A stretch of 64,000 bases of DNA from Chitinophaga varians (lineage in GTDB: Bacteria; Bacteroidota; Bacteroidia; Chitinophagales; Chitinophagaceae), in the NCBI RefSeq assembly GCF_014529945.1, contig NZ_JACVFB010000004.1:124001-188000 (forward strand), written 5' to 3'. Shown here one piece after another: positions 54,285 through 63,486 of the stretch. Position numbers and translations under genes: made by a program. Under the pieces are notes generated by a model, which was given only the letters and a program-made list of their open reading frames with translations, was not told the origin of the DNA and searched no databases. Positions within the stretch are counted from its first letter, which is position 1, and every line of letters begins with the position of its first letter.

Positions 54285-55484
54285 ATGTCCCTTTCCGTAC
54301 GGCTGCGGCTGTCCGTCCTGATGCTATTGGAGTACTTTACCTGGGGCGCCTGGTATGTCACTATGGGCACGTACCTGATCACCGCGTTGAAAGCAGATGC
54401 GGTGCAGGTGGGGGCAGCCTACGCTAATCTCTCCATCGCGGCCATTATCTCCCCGTTTTTTGTGGGGCTGATAGCGGACCGTTTTTTTGCGGCGCAGAAA
54501 GTGCTGGGTGTATTGCATCTGGCGGGGGCGGTCATCCTTTATCTGACCGGCGGCGTACAGGATTTCGGTAGTTTCTGGTGGCTGATATTACTGTATACAC
54601 TGTTATATATGCCCACCATGTCGCTGGCCAATGCTATCTCCTTCCGGCAGATGACCGATGCCGGAAGGGAATTTCCATCGGTGCGTGTATTCGGTACCGT
54701 AGGATGGATCGTTGCCGGGCTGCTGATAGGATTCGCCGGGGTAGAAACTACCGCGGTCACTTTTCATATCGCCGCCGCCAGTTCGCTGTTGCTGGGCATC
54801 TATAGCTTTTTTCTACCCAATACGCCACCGGTGAAAAAGAAAGTGCAGTTGTCTGATGTGTTGGGACTGGACGCGCTGGTACTGTTTAAAAGCCGTGCCT
54901 ACTGGCTGTTTTTTATCACCGCTATTGCCGTGTGTATTCCGTTGGCGTTTTATTACAGTTTTACGAATGCTTTTCTAAACGACAGCGGTATGACCAATGC
55001 GGCCGGCAAAATGACGCTGGGACAGGTTTCCGAGTTTCTGTTCCTGTTGCTGATGCCGTTGCTGTTTGTTCGCATGGGCGTAAAACGGATGCTGGTGCTG
55101 GGCATGGCCTGCTGGATACTGCGTTATGTGTTGTTTGCTTATGGCGACAGTGGCGCCGGTTCCTGGATGCTGTATGGCGGTATCGTGCTGCATGGCATGT
55201 GTTATGATTTCTTTTTCGTGACCGGACAGATTTATACCGACCGGAAAGCCGGGGAGGCGGTGAAGAATGCTGCGCAGGGATTGATTACGCTCGCCACCTA
55301 TGGCATTGGCATGCTCGTGGGTTCTTATGTGTCGGGGTTTGTAGCGCGACGGTTTAGTGATGTGAGTGCGGCCGGCCCGGTGTACGACTGGCAGGCTATC
55401 TGGCTGGTACCGGCGGGTATTACCGGTGTGTTCCTGCTGTTGTTTGTTTTTTTATTTCGGGAAGATGATCAACAAAAAATATAA
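54285..55484 (+). CDS. MFS transporter, nucleoside:proton symporter family
   Basis: ATG 54285, 4 bp after the dehydrogenase stop, gives 399 residues and about twelve helices. It begins MSLSVRLRLSVLMLLEYFTWG, the NupG/XapB-type start (Nuc_H_symport). In Bacteroidota sugar-oxidation loci such carriers move sugars or keto-sugars rather than nucleosides, which is the more likely role here. Confidence 0.82.
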   Translation: MSLSVRLRLSVLMLLEYFTWGAWYVTMGTYLITALKADAVQVGAAYANLSIAAIISPFFVGLIADRFFAAQKVLGVLHLAGAVILYLTGGVQDFGSFWWLILLYTLLYMPTMSLANAISFRQMTDAGREFPSVRVFGTVGWIVAGLLIGFAGVETTAVTFHIAAASSLLLGIYSFFLPNTPPVKKKVQLSDVLGLDALVLFKSRAYWLFFITAIAVCIPLAFYYSFTNAFLNDSGMTNAAGKMTLGQVSEFLFLLLMPLLFVRMGVKRMLVLGMACWILRYVLFAYGDSGAGSWMLYGGIVLHGMCYDFFFVTGQIYTDRKAGEAVKNAAQGLITLATYGIGMLVGSYVSGFVARRFSDVSAAGPVYDWQAIWLVPAGITGVFLLLFVFLFREDDQQKI

Positions 55485-55501
55485 CAATAAAACATTTGTA
55501 T

Positions 55502-56695
55502 ATGGGAAGAAAAATTGCCATGCTGGGCAGCGGTTTTATCGGCCGGTTTTATGCCGATTCCATCCACAGCCAGCGCAGTAAAGACAGGATCGTCAGCATT
55601 TATTCCCGCCGGGAAGAGAGTGCGCAGAAGTTTGCTGCCGACTATCAGACACCACACTGGACTACCGTGATGGAAGAAGCGATCAATCATCCGGAAGTAG
55701 ATGTGGTATGTGTCGCATTGCCCAATAATCTGCATGAAGCAGCCGTGATGGCTTGCTGTAAAGCAAAGAAAGCCGTGATCTGTACCAAGCCGCTGGGCCG
55801 TAATGCAGAAGAAGCCAAAAGGATGCTGGAGGCCGTAGAGGCAGCAGGTATCTTCCACGGTTATATGGAAGACCTGGTATATACGCCTAAATTCTCCAAG
55901 GCGCTGCAAAGTGTGCAGGACGGTGCGTTGGGCCGCATACTCTGGGCCAAGTCCAGGGAAACACATCCCGGTCCGCACAGCGAATGGTTCTGGGACAAAG
56001 AACAGGCTGGCGGCGGCTGTATCCTGGACCTGGGCTGTCATTGTGTGGAAATCGCCCGCAGCTTTATTGGTAAGGACATTAAGCCGGTAGAGGTGATGTG
56101 CTGGGCAGATACGCAGGTGAAACCGATTGATGCGGAAGACCATGCCATCGGACTGGTGAAGTATGAAAACGGCGCTATTGGCCAGTTTGAGGTAAGCTGG
56201 ACTTTCCGCGGCGGCCTTGACCTGCGTGATGAGGTGATGGGCACCGAAGGCACCATCTGGCTCAACAACTTCCTGCGTACCGGCTTTGACATGTTCACCA
56301 CCGGGAAAGGCGCGGAGTATGTGGCAGAGAAAGCAGAGAGTAACACGGGCTGGTTGTTTCCCGTAGGGGATGAATTGAATGACCTGGGGTACAATCATAT
56401 GTTCACCGATATGTTTAACGCCATGGAACAAAACAAGGCGCCGCGTGAATCCTTTTATGACGGCTATGTGGTAAACGCCGTGCTGGATGCGGCTTACAGG
56501 AGCGCTGCCAGCAAGCAGTGGGAGCCGGTGAAACTGGACATATGGCGTGGCCGCGAAGGGGTGGACAAAGGCGCTTCTTTGGTGGATTATGATGACAAGC
56601 ATTATCTGATCAAAGAAGAGAAAACACATTTCGGCAGTACGAAACTGATATTAAAAGAAAAACAGAGCGGGAAGATCATTGAAGTGACCCGTTAA
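55502..56695 (+). CDS. Gfo/Idh/MocA-family oxidoreductase (cytosolic)
   Basis: ATG 55502 gives 397 residues with NAD-binding start IAMLGSGFIGRFYADS. KPLGRNAEEAKRML (about 93-106) is the family KP loop, and the sequence around ILDLGCHCVEIAR (about 175-190) carries the catalytic-region His. NAD-dependent dehydrogenase acting on a sugar. It may reduce or form the 3-keto derivative made or imported by this locus. Confidence 0.87.
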   Translation: MGRKIAMLGSGFIGRFYADSIHSQRSKDRIVSIYSRREESAQKFAADYQTPHWTTVMEEAINHPEVDVVCVALPNNLHEAAVMACCKAKKAVICTKPLGRNAEEAKRMLEAVEAAGIFHGYMEDLVYTPKFSKALQSVQDGALGRILWAKSRETHPGPHSEWFWDKEQAGGGCILDLGCHCVEIARSFIGKDIKPVEVMCWADTQVKPIDAEDHAIGLVKYENGAIGQFEVSWTFRGGLDLRDEVMGTEGTIWLNNFLRTGFDMFTTGKGAEYVAEKAESNTGWLFPVGDELNDLGYNHMFTDMFNAMEQNKAPRESFYDGYVVNAVLDAAYRSAASKQWEPVKLDIWRGREGVDKGASLVDYDDKHYLIKEEKTHFGSTKLILKEKQSGKIIEVTR

Positions 56696-56713
56696 TCATC
56701 CAAATAAAAAATT

Positions 56714-57712
56714 ATGACCGCATACGATCGCAGGAGATTTCTCAGAACAGCGGCAATAACGGGTGTTGGGCTCGGTCTGGTAGGCCGGGCCGGCTCCCTG
56801 TTTGCCGGTACGCCTGCTGAAGCAGGAAAAAGGGTGGGCATCATCGGGCTGGACACCTCGCACAGTGTGGAGTTCAGCAAAATGCTGAATGCCCCGAATG
56901 CAGATCCTGCCTACCACGGATTCAAAGTGGTGGCCGCCTATCCACAGGGCAGTAAAGACATCGCTTCCAGCCTGGAGATGGTGCCCGGTAACCTCGCCAA
57001 AGTAAAAGAGCTGGGCGTGGAGATCGTGGATTCCATTGCGGCGTTATTGGAAAAGGTAGACGTGGTGATGCTGGAGTCCAATGATGGCCGTGTACACCTG
57101 GAGCAGGCGCTTCCCGTATTTAAAGCCGGCAAAAGGGTTTTTATTGATAAGCCGATCGCCGCTTCCCTGGCAGATACCAAGGCTATTTTTAAGGCAGCCG
57201 AAAAATATAAGGTGCCTGTGTTCTCTTCTTCCGCATTACGTTTTATTGACAGCATCCAGCAGGTGAAACAAGGCAAGATCGGCAAAGTGGCCGGGGCTGA
57301 CGTGTACACGCCATCGCCCACGGAGAAAACGCACCCTGATCTTTTCTGGTATGGCATCCATGGTGTGGAGATGTTGTTTGCCCTGATGGGTACCGGCTGC
57401 CGTAAGGTTACCCGCACCACTTCTGAAGATATGGACCAGGTAACCGGCGTATGGGCCGATGGCCGTATCGGTACGCTGCGCGGCGTGATCAAAGGCCCGT
57501 ATGGCTTTGGTGGTCATGCTTTCGGTGAAAAAGCCATTATGCCCATCGGTGATTTCAGTTCGTACCAACCGTTGGTACTGCAGATCACTTCGTTCTTCCA
57601 GACCGGTATCGTGCCGGTAGATCCGCAGGAGACCATCGAGATGATGGCCTTCATGGAAGCTGCCGATGCCAGCAAAAAGAGAAAAGGCGCTCCTGTAATG
57701 ATGAATGTGTAG
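56714..57712 (+). CDS. Gfo/Idh/MocA-family oxidoreductase (Tat-exported)
   Basis: 332 residues. A twin-arginine signal (YDRRRFLRTAAITG, residues 3-16, hydrophobic to about 33) sends it to the periplasm with its cofactor. NAD-binding GIIGLDTSHS and KP loop FIDKPIAASLAD fit the family. It shares the operon with the cytosolic relative, 18 bp downstream, which suggests sugar oxidation on both sides of the membrane. Confidence 0.87.
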   Translation: MTAYDRRRFLRTAAITGVGLGLVGRAGSLFAGTPAEAGKRVGIIGLDTSHSVEFSKMLNAPNADPAYHGFKVVAAYPQGSKDIASSLEMVPGNLAKVKELGVEIVDSIAALLEKVDVVMLESNDGRVHLEQALPVFKAGKRVFIDKPIAASLADTKAIFKAAEKYKVPVFSSSALRFIDSIQQVKQGKIGKVAGADVYTPSPTEKTHPDLFWYGIHGVEMLFALMGTGCRKVTRTTSEDMDQVTGVWADGRIGTLRGVIKGPYGFGGHAFGEKAIMPIGDFSSYQPLVLQITSFFQTGIVPVDPQETIEMMAFMEAADASKKRKGAPVMMNV

Positions 57713-57753
57713 CGTCCTGCCCCGGGGCGGGTGTCATGCCTGCTTCGGGGTTT

Positions 57754-58551
57754 TTACTCGTAGAGGAATTCCACATAGCTGACGTTCATCGTTTGACCGT
57801 TATGAAACTTAACCCAGCCATAAGATTTCTTCTTACGGTTATAGTCTTCCCGGTCTATCAGCTGTGCCCAGTCTCCCCGTACTTCTCCCACTTTAAAACA
57901 ATCATCGCAGTTGTCTTCCCGTTTGGGGAAAGGGATCCGTTTGCTGCCAGGCGCTTCAAAAAGCGGCATGTCTGGTTTTACATGCACAATAGCTGCCCGT
58001 TGCAATAAATTTCCCCAGGTTTCATACAGGTACCAGTGAGGGTTATAGGTAGTTGTTGGTTTATCGTTATAGGGAATACTGTTGTGAAGGTCCCTTTGCA
58101 CCATCGTGTTATATAGGGCGTAGCCAGGCTGTAAGTGAATAAAGCAGGTGAGTTTTTCTTTTTCGTTGATCACCACCCGGAAGTATGTTTTCGTAGCTTC
58201 CACTACGCGGAACTGTAGCTCTGGCGAAAAATGTACCAGCCCCATGTTGATGTGCCGGCGTCCTGCTTCATAGGTATCTCCTTCAAAAAAACGGTAAGGG
58301 GCGAAACGATTTTTAAGTACGTTCGTCAGGAAGGCATAGCTGCCATCTTTCTTTTGTCTGATCACGAGCGTGTCGAAAGGTTTTTTGTCGCCGGCATGGG
58401 CATACAACGGAACTTTCTCTGTGAAACTGAGTTGGAGGATGCCCGTGCCGAGAGAATCGTAGCGGGCGAGAGGGGGTAAGGAGGAACCGGGCTGCTGGCC
58501 GCAGGAAAAGAGACTGAAGAGGATGGAGAGCATTGAAAAACAAAACTTCAT
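57754..58551 (-). CDS. Lipoprotein with SH3-like C-terminal region
   Basis: 265 residues with a lipoprotein signal (SILFSLFSCGQQ; Cys17). The last 70 residues (PLFEAPGSKRIPFPKRED, then GDWAQLIDRED, then SYGWVKFHNGQ) look like a bacterial SH3-type fold that may bind cell-wall or protein ligand. Follows the phospholipase gene by 47 bp on the same strand, so perhaps co-transcribed. Confidence 0.6.
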   Translation of the reverse strand: MKFCFSMLSILFSLFSCGQQPGSSLPPLARYDSLGTGILQLSFTEKVPLYAHAGDKKPFDTLVIRQKKDGSYAFLTNVLKNRFAPYRFFEGDTYEAGRRHINMGLVHFSPELQFRVVEATKTYFRVVINEKEKLTCFIHLQPGYALYNTMVQRDLHNSIPYNDKPTTTYNPHWYLYETWGNLLQRAAIVHVKPDMPLFEAPGSKRIPFPKREDNCDDCFKVGEVRGDWAQLIDREDYNRKKKSYGWVKFHNGQTMNVSYVEFLYE

Positions 58552-58598
58552 GAATGTTTTTTAAAGCAGGATGCCACCAACAGCCCGGATTCCATAAA

Positions 58599-61136
58599 TT
58601 ATCCTGAAATTTTTCCCATATACGGATCAGTGATGCTTTCCTGGCCTGTTTCCACGCGGCCGGCGTATCTCCGGGCGTATGAGGCATGGCCGTCTGCCAG
58701 CACCGTGAAATCGTACCATCCGTGGCTGGATTGCAGCGGCAGGGCGATTTGTGCGGACTGGTCTTTGGCTACTGTACGGGTAATGGTGTTGTTACCATAG
58801 GCGTTGTCCCGGATGGTGATGTTCAGGGCCGTACTACCGCTGTTGGACAGGGAAAGCAATACATTGCCTGTGAGTTTTTGGGTAGATTTATTTCGTTCAT
58901 ACGTACACGTAGTTTTGATGGCAGGACCTTCCGCATTGCCGGTGGCTTCCCGGAAGAAGCCGTTCGGTCCGTGCAGCTGAAGATGGTAGCGGTTGTTCTC
59001 AAACGCGCTCAACGGCCAATCGTAGCGGAGCTGATCGCCGGCTTTTACGGCGAAGGACCAGTTGCGGCATTTGTCCGTATTGCCTTTGTCGTCTTTGTAA
59101 GTCACCGGTGCGAGGACGGTAAAGGGGGAGCCTGCGGCAGCGGCGCCGAATACTTTATTGTCTGCAGCGAAAGAGGCTTGTACCTGGCGGGAGCCAGGTT
59201 GACAGTCGATTTCGGCGTACAGCTCATAAGGCAGTGCAGGAGAGGGGCGCACGCCTTTTTCCTGTGGCGCCAGCAGATGGGCCGGTGTAGCGTTGCCGGT
59301 GACCTGTTGGATGGCGTCGGCTGTCAGTTTCCGGAAACCGGCGGGTATTGTTTTGAATTGCGCGTTGTAGATGTCCTGTACGAATTTCTCCTTTTGCAGG
59401 AAAGGCAGTTTTTCTTTTTTAGGCACGAAAGTGCTGAAGGCAGCGGTCAGATCGCCGCAGATCGTGCGTCTCCACTGACTGATATTATCGAGATGTACCT
59501 GCTTATGGTACTTACGGTTCACGAAGGTTTCGAGGAACTGCAGTGTAGAGGTATGATCGAACACCTGGGAACATACTTTGCCGCCACGGCTCCATGGTGA
59601 GGCGATGAGCAGCGGCACGCGGAAACCCAGTCCTACAGGTGCTTCACGGGCTTGTTTTTTGTGTATGCCCTGTGCCAGTTCATTTTCCAGTCTCACATGT
59701 TCCACTTCCGTGTCAATGCCGGCAGACACTTTGCCGGTGTCGGGTTTGTTCGCATCAGGGATGGAGAAAGGCGGCACGTGGTCGTAGTAGCCGTCATTTT
59801 CATCATAGGTAACGATGAAAATGGTTTTCTTCCATACTTCCGGATTGCCGGTCAGGATATCCATGATCTCTGAAACATACCAGGCGCCGTACCAGGGAGC
59901 GCTGGGGTGGTCGGAGAAATTCTGCGGGCCGCTGAGCCAGGACACGGTGGGGAGTTTGCCTTCGCGCACATCCTGGCGGAACTGGTGCAGGATATCGCCT
60001 GCGGGGACCGTGACCTTGCGTTCCTGTCCGCCATCAGCGTATTGGAAGGTAGTGACGCTGCGGAAGTTGGGATCGCCGCTGTTGATCACAAAGGCGCTGT
60101 AGTACAGCTGTTTTTGCGGCGCAGACAATTGCTCAAAACTTTCTTTGTTCCATTTGGCCAGTTCCTTGGTGGCGTTGTCCAGCACTTCCTGTTTCTTCGC
60201 GATGTCGGTGCGTATTTTCTGCGCTGCCTCATCGGAAGAAGGGGAGGCCTCCTGTAGTTTGTTGATTTCTTCCGGCAGTGTTTCCACCTGTTTGAGCAGG
60301 GTTTGGATGTAGCGCGAAGAGAATTTCACGTGGTATGCTTCAAAGAATTCGAGGAGGTTACAGCCGAAGTTGGCCAGCCATGCGCGTTCTTCGCCTTTGA
60401 AGCCGCCGCCGCAGCTCAGATCGTTCTGATAGAATTTCCAGGAGATATTGTTTTCAGACAGTAGTTCCGGGAATGTTTTCCAGGTGTGTTTGCCGTAGCT
60501 GAAGTCGTCGTTGCGGATATTTTGTTTGGTGCGACCGTTTTCTTCGCTGTTGATTTTGCCTGTCCAGAAGAAGGAGCGGTTGGGCGTGGTGCTGGTCATG
60601 CCCGAACAGAAGTGTTGGTCGCATATGGTGAAAGCGTCTGCCATGGCGTAGTTGAAGGGGAGGTCTTCCCGCGTGAAATAGCCCATGGTGAGCGGCATGT
60701 GCGCATATTGTTTGTTGCCCGGTTTTTTGGCCAGCAGCCATTGATCGTGTTTGCCTTCGTTGTACGCATCTACCTGACTGGCGCGGGAATGCGGCAAGGA
60801 GCCCATCCACGTGATCTTTGTGTCTTTGATGTCCAGCCGGAAAGGGGCATAGGTATCTCCTTTTTCATCGGTCTGGAACCATACCGGTTTCAGGTCGGGC
60901 AGCGGGATAGCACGTGGGTCACGAAAACCTCTGACGCCCTGCAGCGTGCCGAAGCAGTGGTCAAAGGAGCGGTTCTCCTGCATGAGTATCACGATGTGTT
61001 CAGCATCGAGCCAGGTGCTGCCGGGCGTTGGGTCAATCGCGAGCGCACGTTGGATGGATGCCGGCATGATGGTGGAAAAGCCGGCAGCGCCGGAAAGCAA
61101 TAAAGATTTCTTCAGGAATTCCCTGCGAGTGTCCAT
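58599..61136 (-). CDS. Phosphocholine-specific phospholipase C
   Basis: 845 residues, close to the usual length of the PlcC/PlcN acid-phosphatase-like family that hydrolyses phosphatidylcholine or sphingomyelin. Twin-arginine start (TRREFLKKSLLLSGAAG) exports it. ENRSFDHCFGTLQGVRGF (about 53-70) holds the catalytic residues, TTPNRSFFWTG and YDENDGYYDHVPPFSIP are family landmarks, and two C-terminal beta-sandwich (DUF756-type) repeats complete it. Confidence 0.92.
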   Translation of the reverse strand: MDTRREFLKKSLLLSGAAGFSTIMPASIQRALAIDPTPGSTWLDAEHIVILMQENRSFDHCFGTLQGVRGFRDPRAIPLPDLKPVWFQTDEKGDTYAPFRLDIKDTKITWMGSLPHSRASQVDAYNEGKHDQWLLAKKPGNKQYAHMPLTMGYFTREDLPFNYAMADAFTICDQHFCSGMTSTTPNRSFFWTGKINSEENGRTKQNIRNDDFSYGKHTWKTFPELLSENNISWKFYQNDLSCGGGFKGEERAWLANFGCNLLEFFEAYHVKFSSRYIQTLLKQVETLPEEINKLQEASPSSDEAAQKIRTDIAKKQEVLDNATKELAKWNKESFEQLSAPQKQLYYSAFVINSGDPNFRSVTTFQYADGGQERKVTVPAGDILHQFRQDVREGKLPTVSWLSGPQNFSDHPSAPWYGAWYVSEIMDILTGNPEVWKKTIFIVTYDENDGYYDHVPPFSIPDANKPDTGKVSAGIDTEVEHVRLENELAQGIHKKQAREAPVGLGFRVPLLIASPWSRGGKVCSQVFDHTSTLQFLETFVNRKYHKQVHLDNISQWRRTICGDLTAAFSTFVPKKEKLPFLQKEKFVQDIYNAQFKTIPAGFRKLTADAIQQVTGNATPAHLLAPQEKGVRPSPALPYELYAEIDCQPGSRQVQASFAADNKVFGAAAAGSPFTVLAPVTYKDDKGNTDKCRNWSFAVKAGDQLRYDWPLSAFENNRYHLQLHGPNGFFREATGNAEGPAIKTTCTYERNKSTQKLTGNVLLSLSNSGSTALNITIRDNAYGNNTITRTVAKDQSAQIALPLQSSHGWYDFTVLADGHASYARRYAGRVETGQESITDPYMGKISG

Positions 61137-61239
61137 GAGTGGAATCGTTTAAAAGTGTGGCCTGGTTTAGTTTGTGTCAGGGCGAAAAATAGTCATCATT
61201 TTTAATTATCTGGTAACCACTCATCCATCTTTTATAATA

Positions 61240-62574
61240 TCATAACAACACCCGCGAAAGCAGGAATACGCAGCACATGGCCACTATGCCCATGACCAGC
61301 GTGGCCATGGTATATACGCGAAGCATGTCTTTTACTTCCAGTCCGGAGAAGCGGGAGATGACCCAGAAGTAGGCATCGTTGGTATGTGATACTATCATGG
61401 AACCGGCGCCCATGGCCAGTACACAGAGGAGGGCGCCATCGGGTGTATGTAAGCCCAGTGCCGGAAGCAACGGATGAATGATAGAGGCCGCCGTGATGAT
61501 CGCTACGGTGGAAGAGCCTTGTGCGGTTTTAAGGATAGCCGTCACGAGGAAGGGTAATAGTATGCCCGTGCCCGTTATAGCCGGGTTGTTGGCGATATGC
61601 GCACCGATGCCGGCTTTGGCGAGGATCGCGCCAAAAGCGCCGCCACCGCCGATGATCACGAGGATGCCCGCTGCTTTTTCCGCGCCTTCCTGTAATATTT
61701 TTCTGAAGCCGTCACCCTGACCTTTGCGTAACCCCAGCAGTGCCAGCGCGATCCCCATGGTGATGGCGATCTCCGGGGTGCCGGCCAGATTGAGTATTTG
61801 CAGTGGCACTGAAGGAGCATTTTGTTCCAGCGTGAAAAACGAGCGCAGGGCAATGAGCAGGATCGGTACGGCGATCGGCAGCACAGACATCCATACGGAA
61901 GGCTGTAACCCGGTCGTGGCGTCGGTTTCCATGGCAGCGGGCGCTATGATAGGCAGGCGTCGGCCGGCATATAACGACCACGCATATCCGCAGAAGGATG
62001 CGGGCAGCGCAATGAGTAAACCGAATAACATCACCTTGCCCACATCGGCCTGCATAACGCCGGTAGCGGCGGTGATACCAGGATGGGGCGGCATCATACA
62101 ATGTACGGCATACAGACCGGTGGCCAGCGAAGAAGCCATGATCACCATCGATACGCCGGATCGCCATGCCAGCGCTTTGTTCAGGCCGCTGAGCACAATA
62201 AACCCGGAGTCGCAGAAGATAGGCATGCCTACCAGATAGCCGATGATATTCAGTGCCAGCGGCGCGCGGCCCGTGCCGGTTTGCCGTAACACATAGGCAG
62301 CCAGCACCGTGGTGCTGCCGGTATGTTCGAGGATAAGTCCGAGTGTGGTGCCCAGGATAATGAGCAGTCCCAGTGAACCAATGATCTGTCCGAACCCGGT
62401 TTTAATGGTAGTGAGTATATCCGTCAGCGGTAGCTGGAAAATGAGGCCGGCGAGTAAACCAGCGAGCAGCAAAGCGAAAAATGCGTGTATGCGGTAGCGT
62501 GCGGTTAATATCACAATCAGTGCGATACCAGCCAGCAGCCCGCTGATACTCTGCAATAGCGAGATATTGTTCAT
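61240..62574 (-). CDS. GntP-family gluconate:proton symporter
   Basis: 444 residues, about twelve to fourteen helices. GTTLGLILEHTGSTTVLAAY (about 78-97) and GMPIFCDSGFIVLSGLNKAL (about 118-137) are GntP signatures. Imports gluconate or related sugar acids. It is separated from phospholipase by about 100 bp on the same strand. A link with the upstream sugar-oxidation locus, which could yield sugar acids, is speculative. Confidence 0.9.
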   Translation of the reverse strand: MNNISLLQSISGLLAGIALIVILTARYRIHAFFALLLAGLLAGLIFQLPLTDILTTIKTGFGQIIGSLGLLIILGTTLGLILEHTGSTTVLAAYVLRQTGTGRAPLALNIIGYLVGMPIFCDSGFIVLSGLNKALAWRSGVSMVIMASSLATGLYAVHCMMPPHPGITAATGVMQADVGKVMLFGLLIALPASFCGYAWSLYAGRRLPIIAPAAMETDATTGLQPSVWMSVLPIAVPILLIALRSFFTLEQNAPSVPLQILNLAGTPEIAITMGIALALLGLRKGQGDGFRKILQEGAEKAAGILVIIGGGGAFGAILAKAGIGAHIANNPAITGTGILLPFLVTAILKTAQGSSTVAIITAASIIHPLLPALGLHTPDGALLCVLAMGAGSMIVSHTNDAYFWVISRFSGLEVKDMLRVYTMATLVMGIVAMCCVFLLSRVLL

Positions 62575-62644
62575 GGGCGGCAGTGATAGTTCTGATATCT
62601 TACAAGATATCTATTATATCCGCATCCCGCAAATATATAATGAA

Positions 62645-62677
62645 CCCCGGGCTGAAACCCGGGGCTACGATTGATTC
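62645..62677 (+). repeat. REP-like palindromic element, copy 6
   Basis: CCCCGGGCTGAAACCCGGGG core and a CTACGATTGATTC tail, same orientation as copy 1, in the 220-bp gap between the gntP-type gene and the flavin-binding protein gene. Confidence 0.75.
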
Positions 62678-62794
62678 CCCTGACAGCGAAGATCAGTGCT
62701 GTTGATCATCACTCATCTGTCGTATTGTCCTGACTTGTTTTCTTTCGTTTTGTTGCTTTGATCTTCGTTAGCAGGGGAATCAGGAGGTGTGCTA

Positions 62795-63421
62795 TTACAA
62801 CAAATGTGGAGGCACAGCTATCCCTTCGCTTACATCCTCTGTCACCGGCGCCAGTCGCCTGGTTTCCAGCGGGATCATGCCGGACCAGATCGGCAGGTCT
62901 TTATCTTCATCGTCGCCGGTCATGCCGGTGCGTACTTTGGCGGAAGCTTCATTCAGCGAGAAAGCCAGCACGGTGGTTTTCCGGACTTCATTTTCCCGGA
63001 TGGGCCGCAGATAGTCCCAGCTGTTGGGGACAAATTTTTCGGTGAGCCACCGGAAGGCTTCTATTTTCTGTGTCAGGTCTTCAATTTTTTCGGGGGTACC
63101 GAACAGGATGACCGAACGGTAGTTAACAGAATGGTTGAACGCTGATTTGGCTACCACGATGGCGTCCAGCAGGGTGACGGAAATACATACCGGTAGCCCT
63201 TTCTCTATTTCGCGGATGAAATGGCTGCCCACGGAACCGTGGATATATATTTTGTCCTCATGGCGTACAAAGCCGGTTGGAATGGCAAACGGTTTATTGT
63301 CAAGCGTAAAGCTGATGGTACAAACGAGCGCTTCGTCCAGGATGGCGTTGATAGCATCCCGGTCGTAGGTAGCCCTTTTGGGATAGCGGCTGGGGGTGAG
63401 ATGTGGAGGAATAGGTTGCAT
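62795..63421 (-). CDS. Pyridoxamine-5'-phosphate-oxidase-like flavin-binding protein
   Basis: ATG 63421 gives 208 residues starting MQPIPPHLTPSRYPKR; a GTG at 63439 would add six. The split-barrel fold is seen in FAIPTGFVRHEDKIYIHGSV (about 45-65) and VAKSAFNHSVNYRSVILFG (about 90-108). Binds FMN; members reduce small molecules or heme, or bind nitroimidazoles. Divergent from a MocR-type regulator, 65 bp between starts, which is the usual arrangement for regulator and target. Confidence 0.85.
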   Translation of the reverse strand: MQPIPPHLTPSRYPKRATYDRDAINAILDEALVCTISFTLDNKPFAIPTGFVRHEDKIYIHGSVGSHFIREIEKGLPVCISVTLLDAIVVAKSAFNHSVNYRSVILFGTPEKIEDLTQKIEAFRWLTEKFVPNSWDYLRPIRENEVRKTTVLAFSLNEASAKVRTGMTGDDEDKDLPIWSGMIPLETRRLAPVTEDVSEGIAVPPHLL

Positions 63422-63486
63422 GTCGTTGTAATTTTTCACAAAGTTGTACCTTTATTGGCTCGGTGTTATCATCCGATTCAGATATA

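Noticed and set aside
55469..56629. 386-codon minus-strand frame over the first Gfo/Idh/MocA gene
   Set aside because: Shadow of the dehydrogenase, which has NAD-binding and KP-loop motifs.
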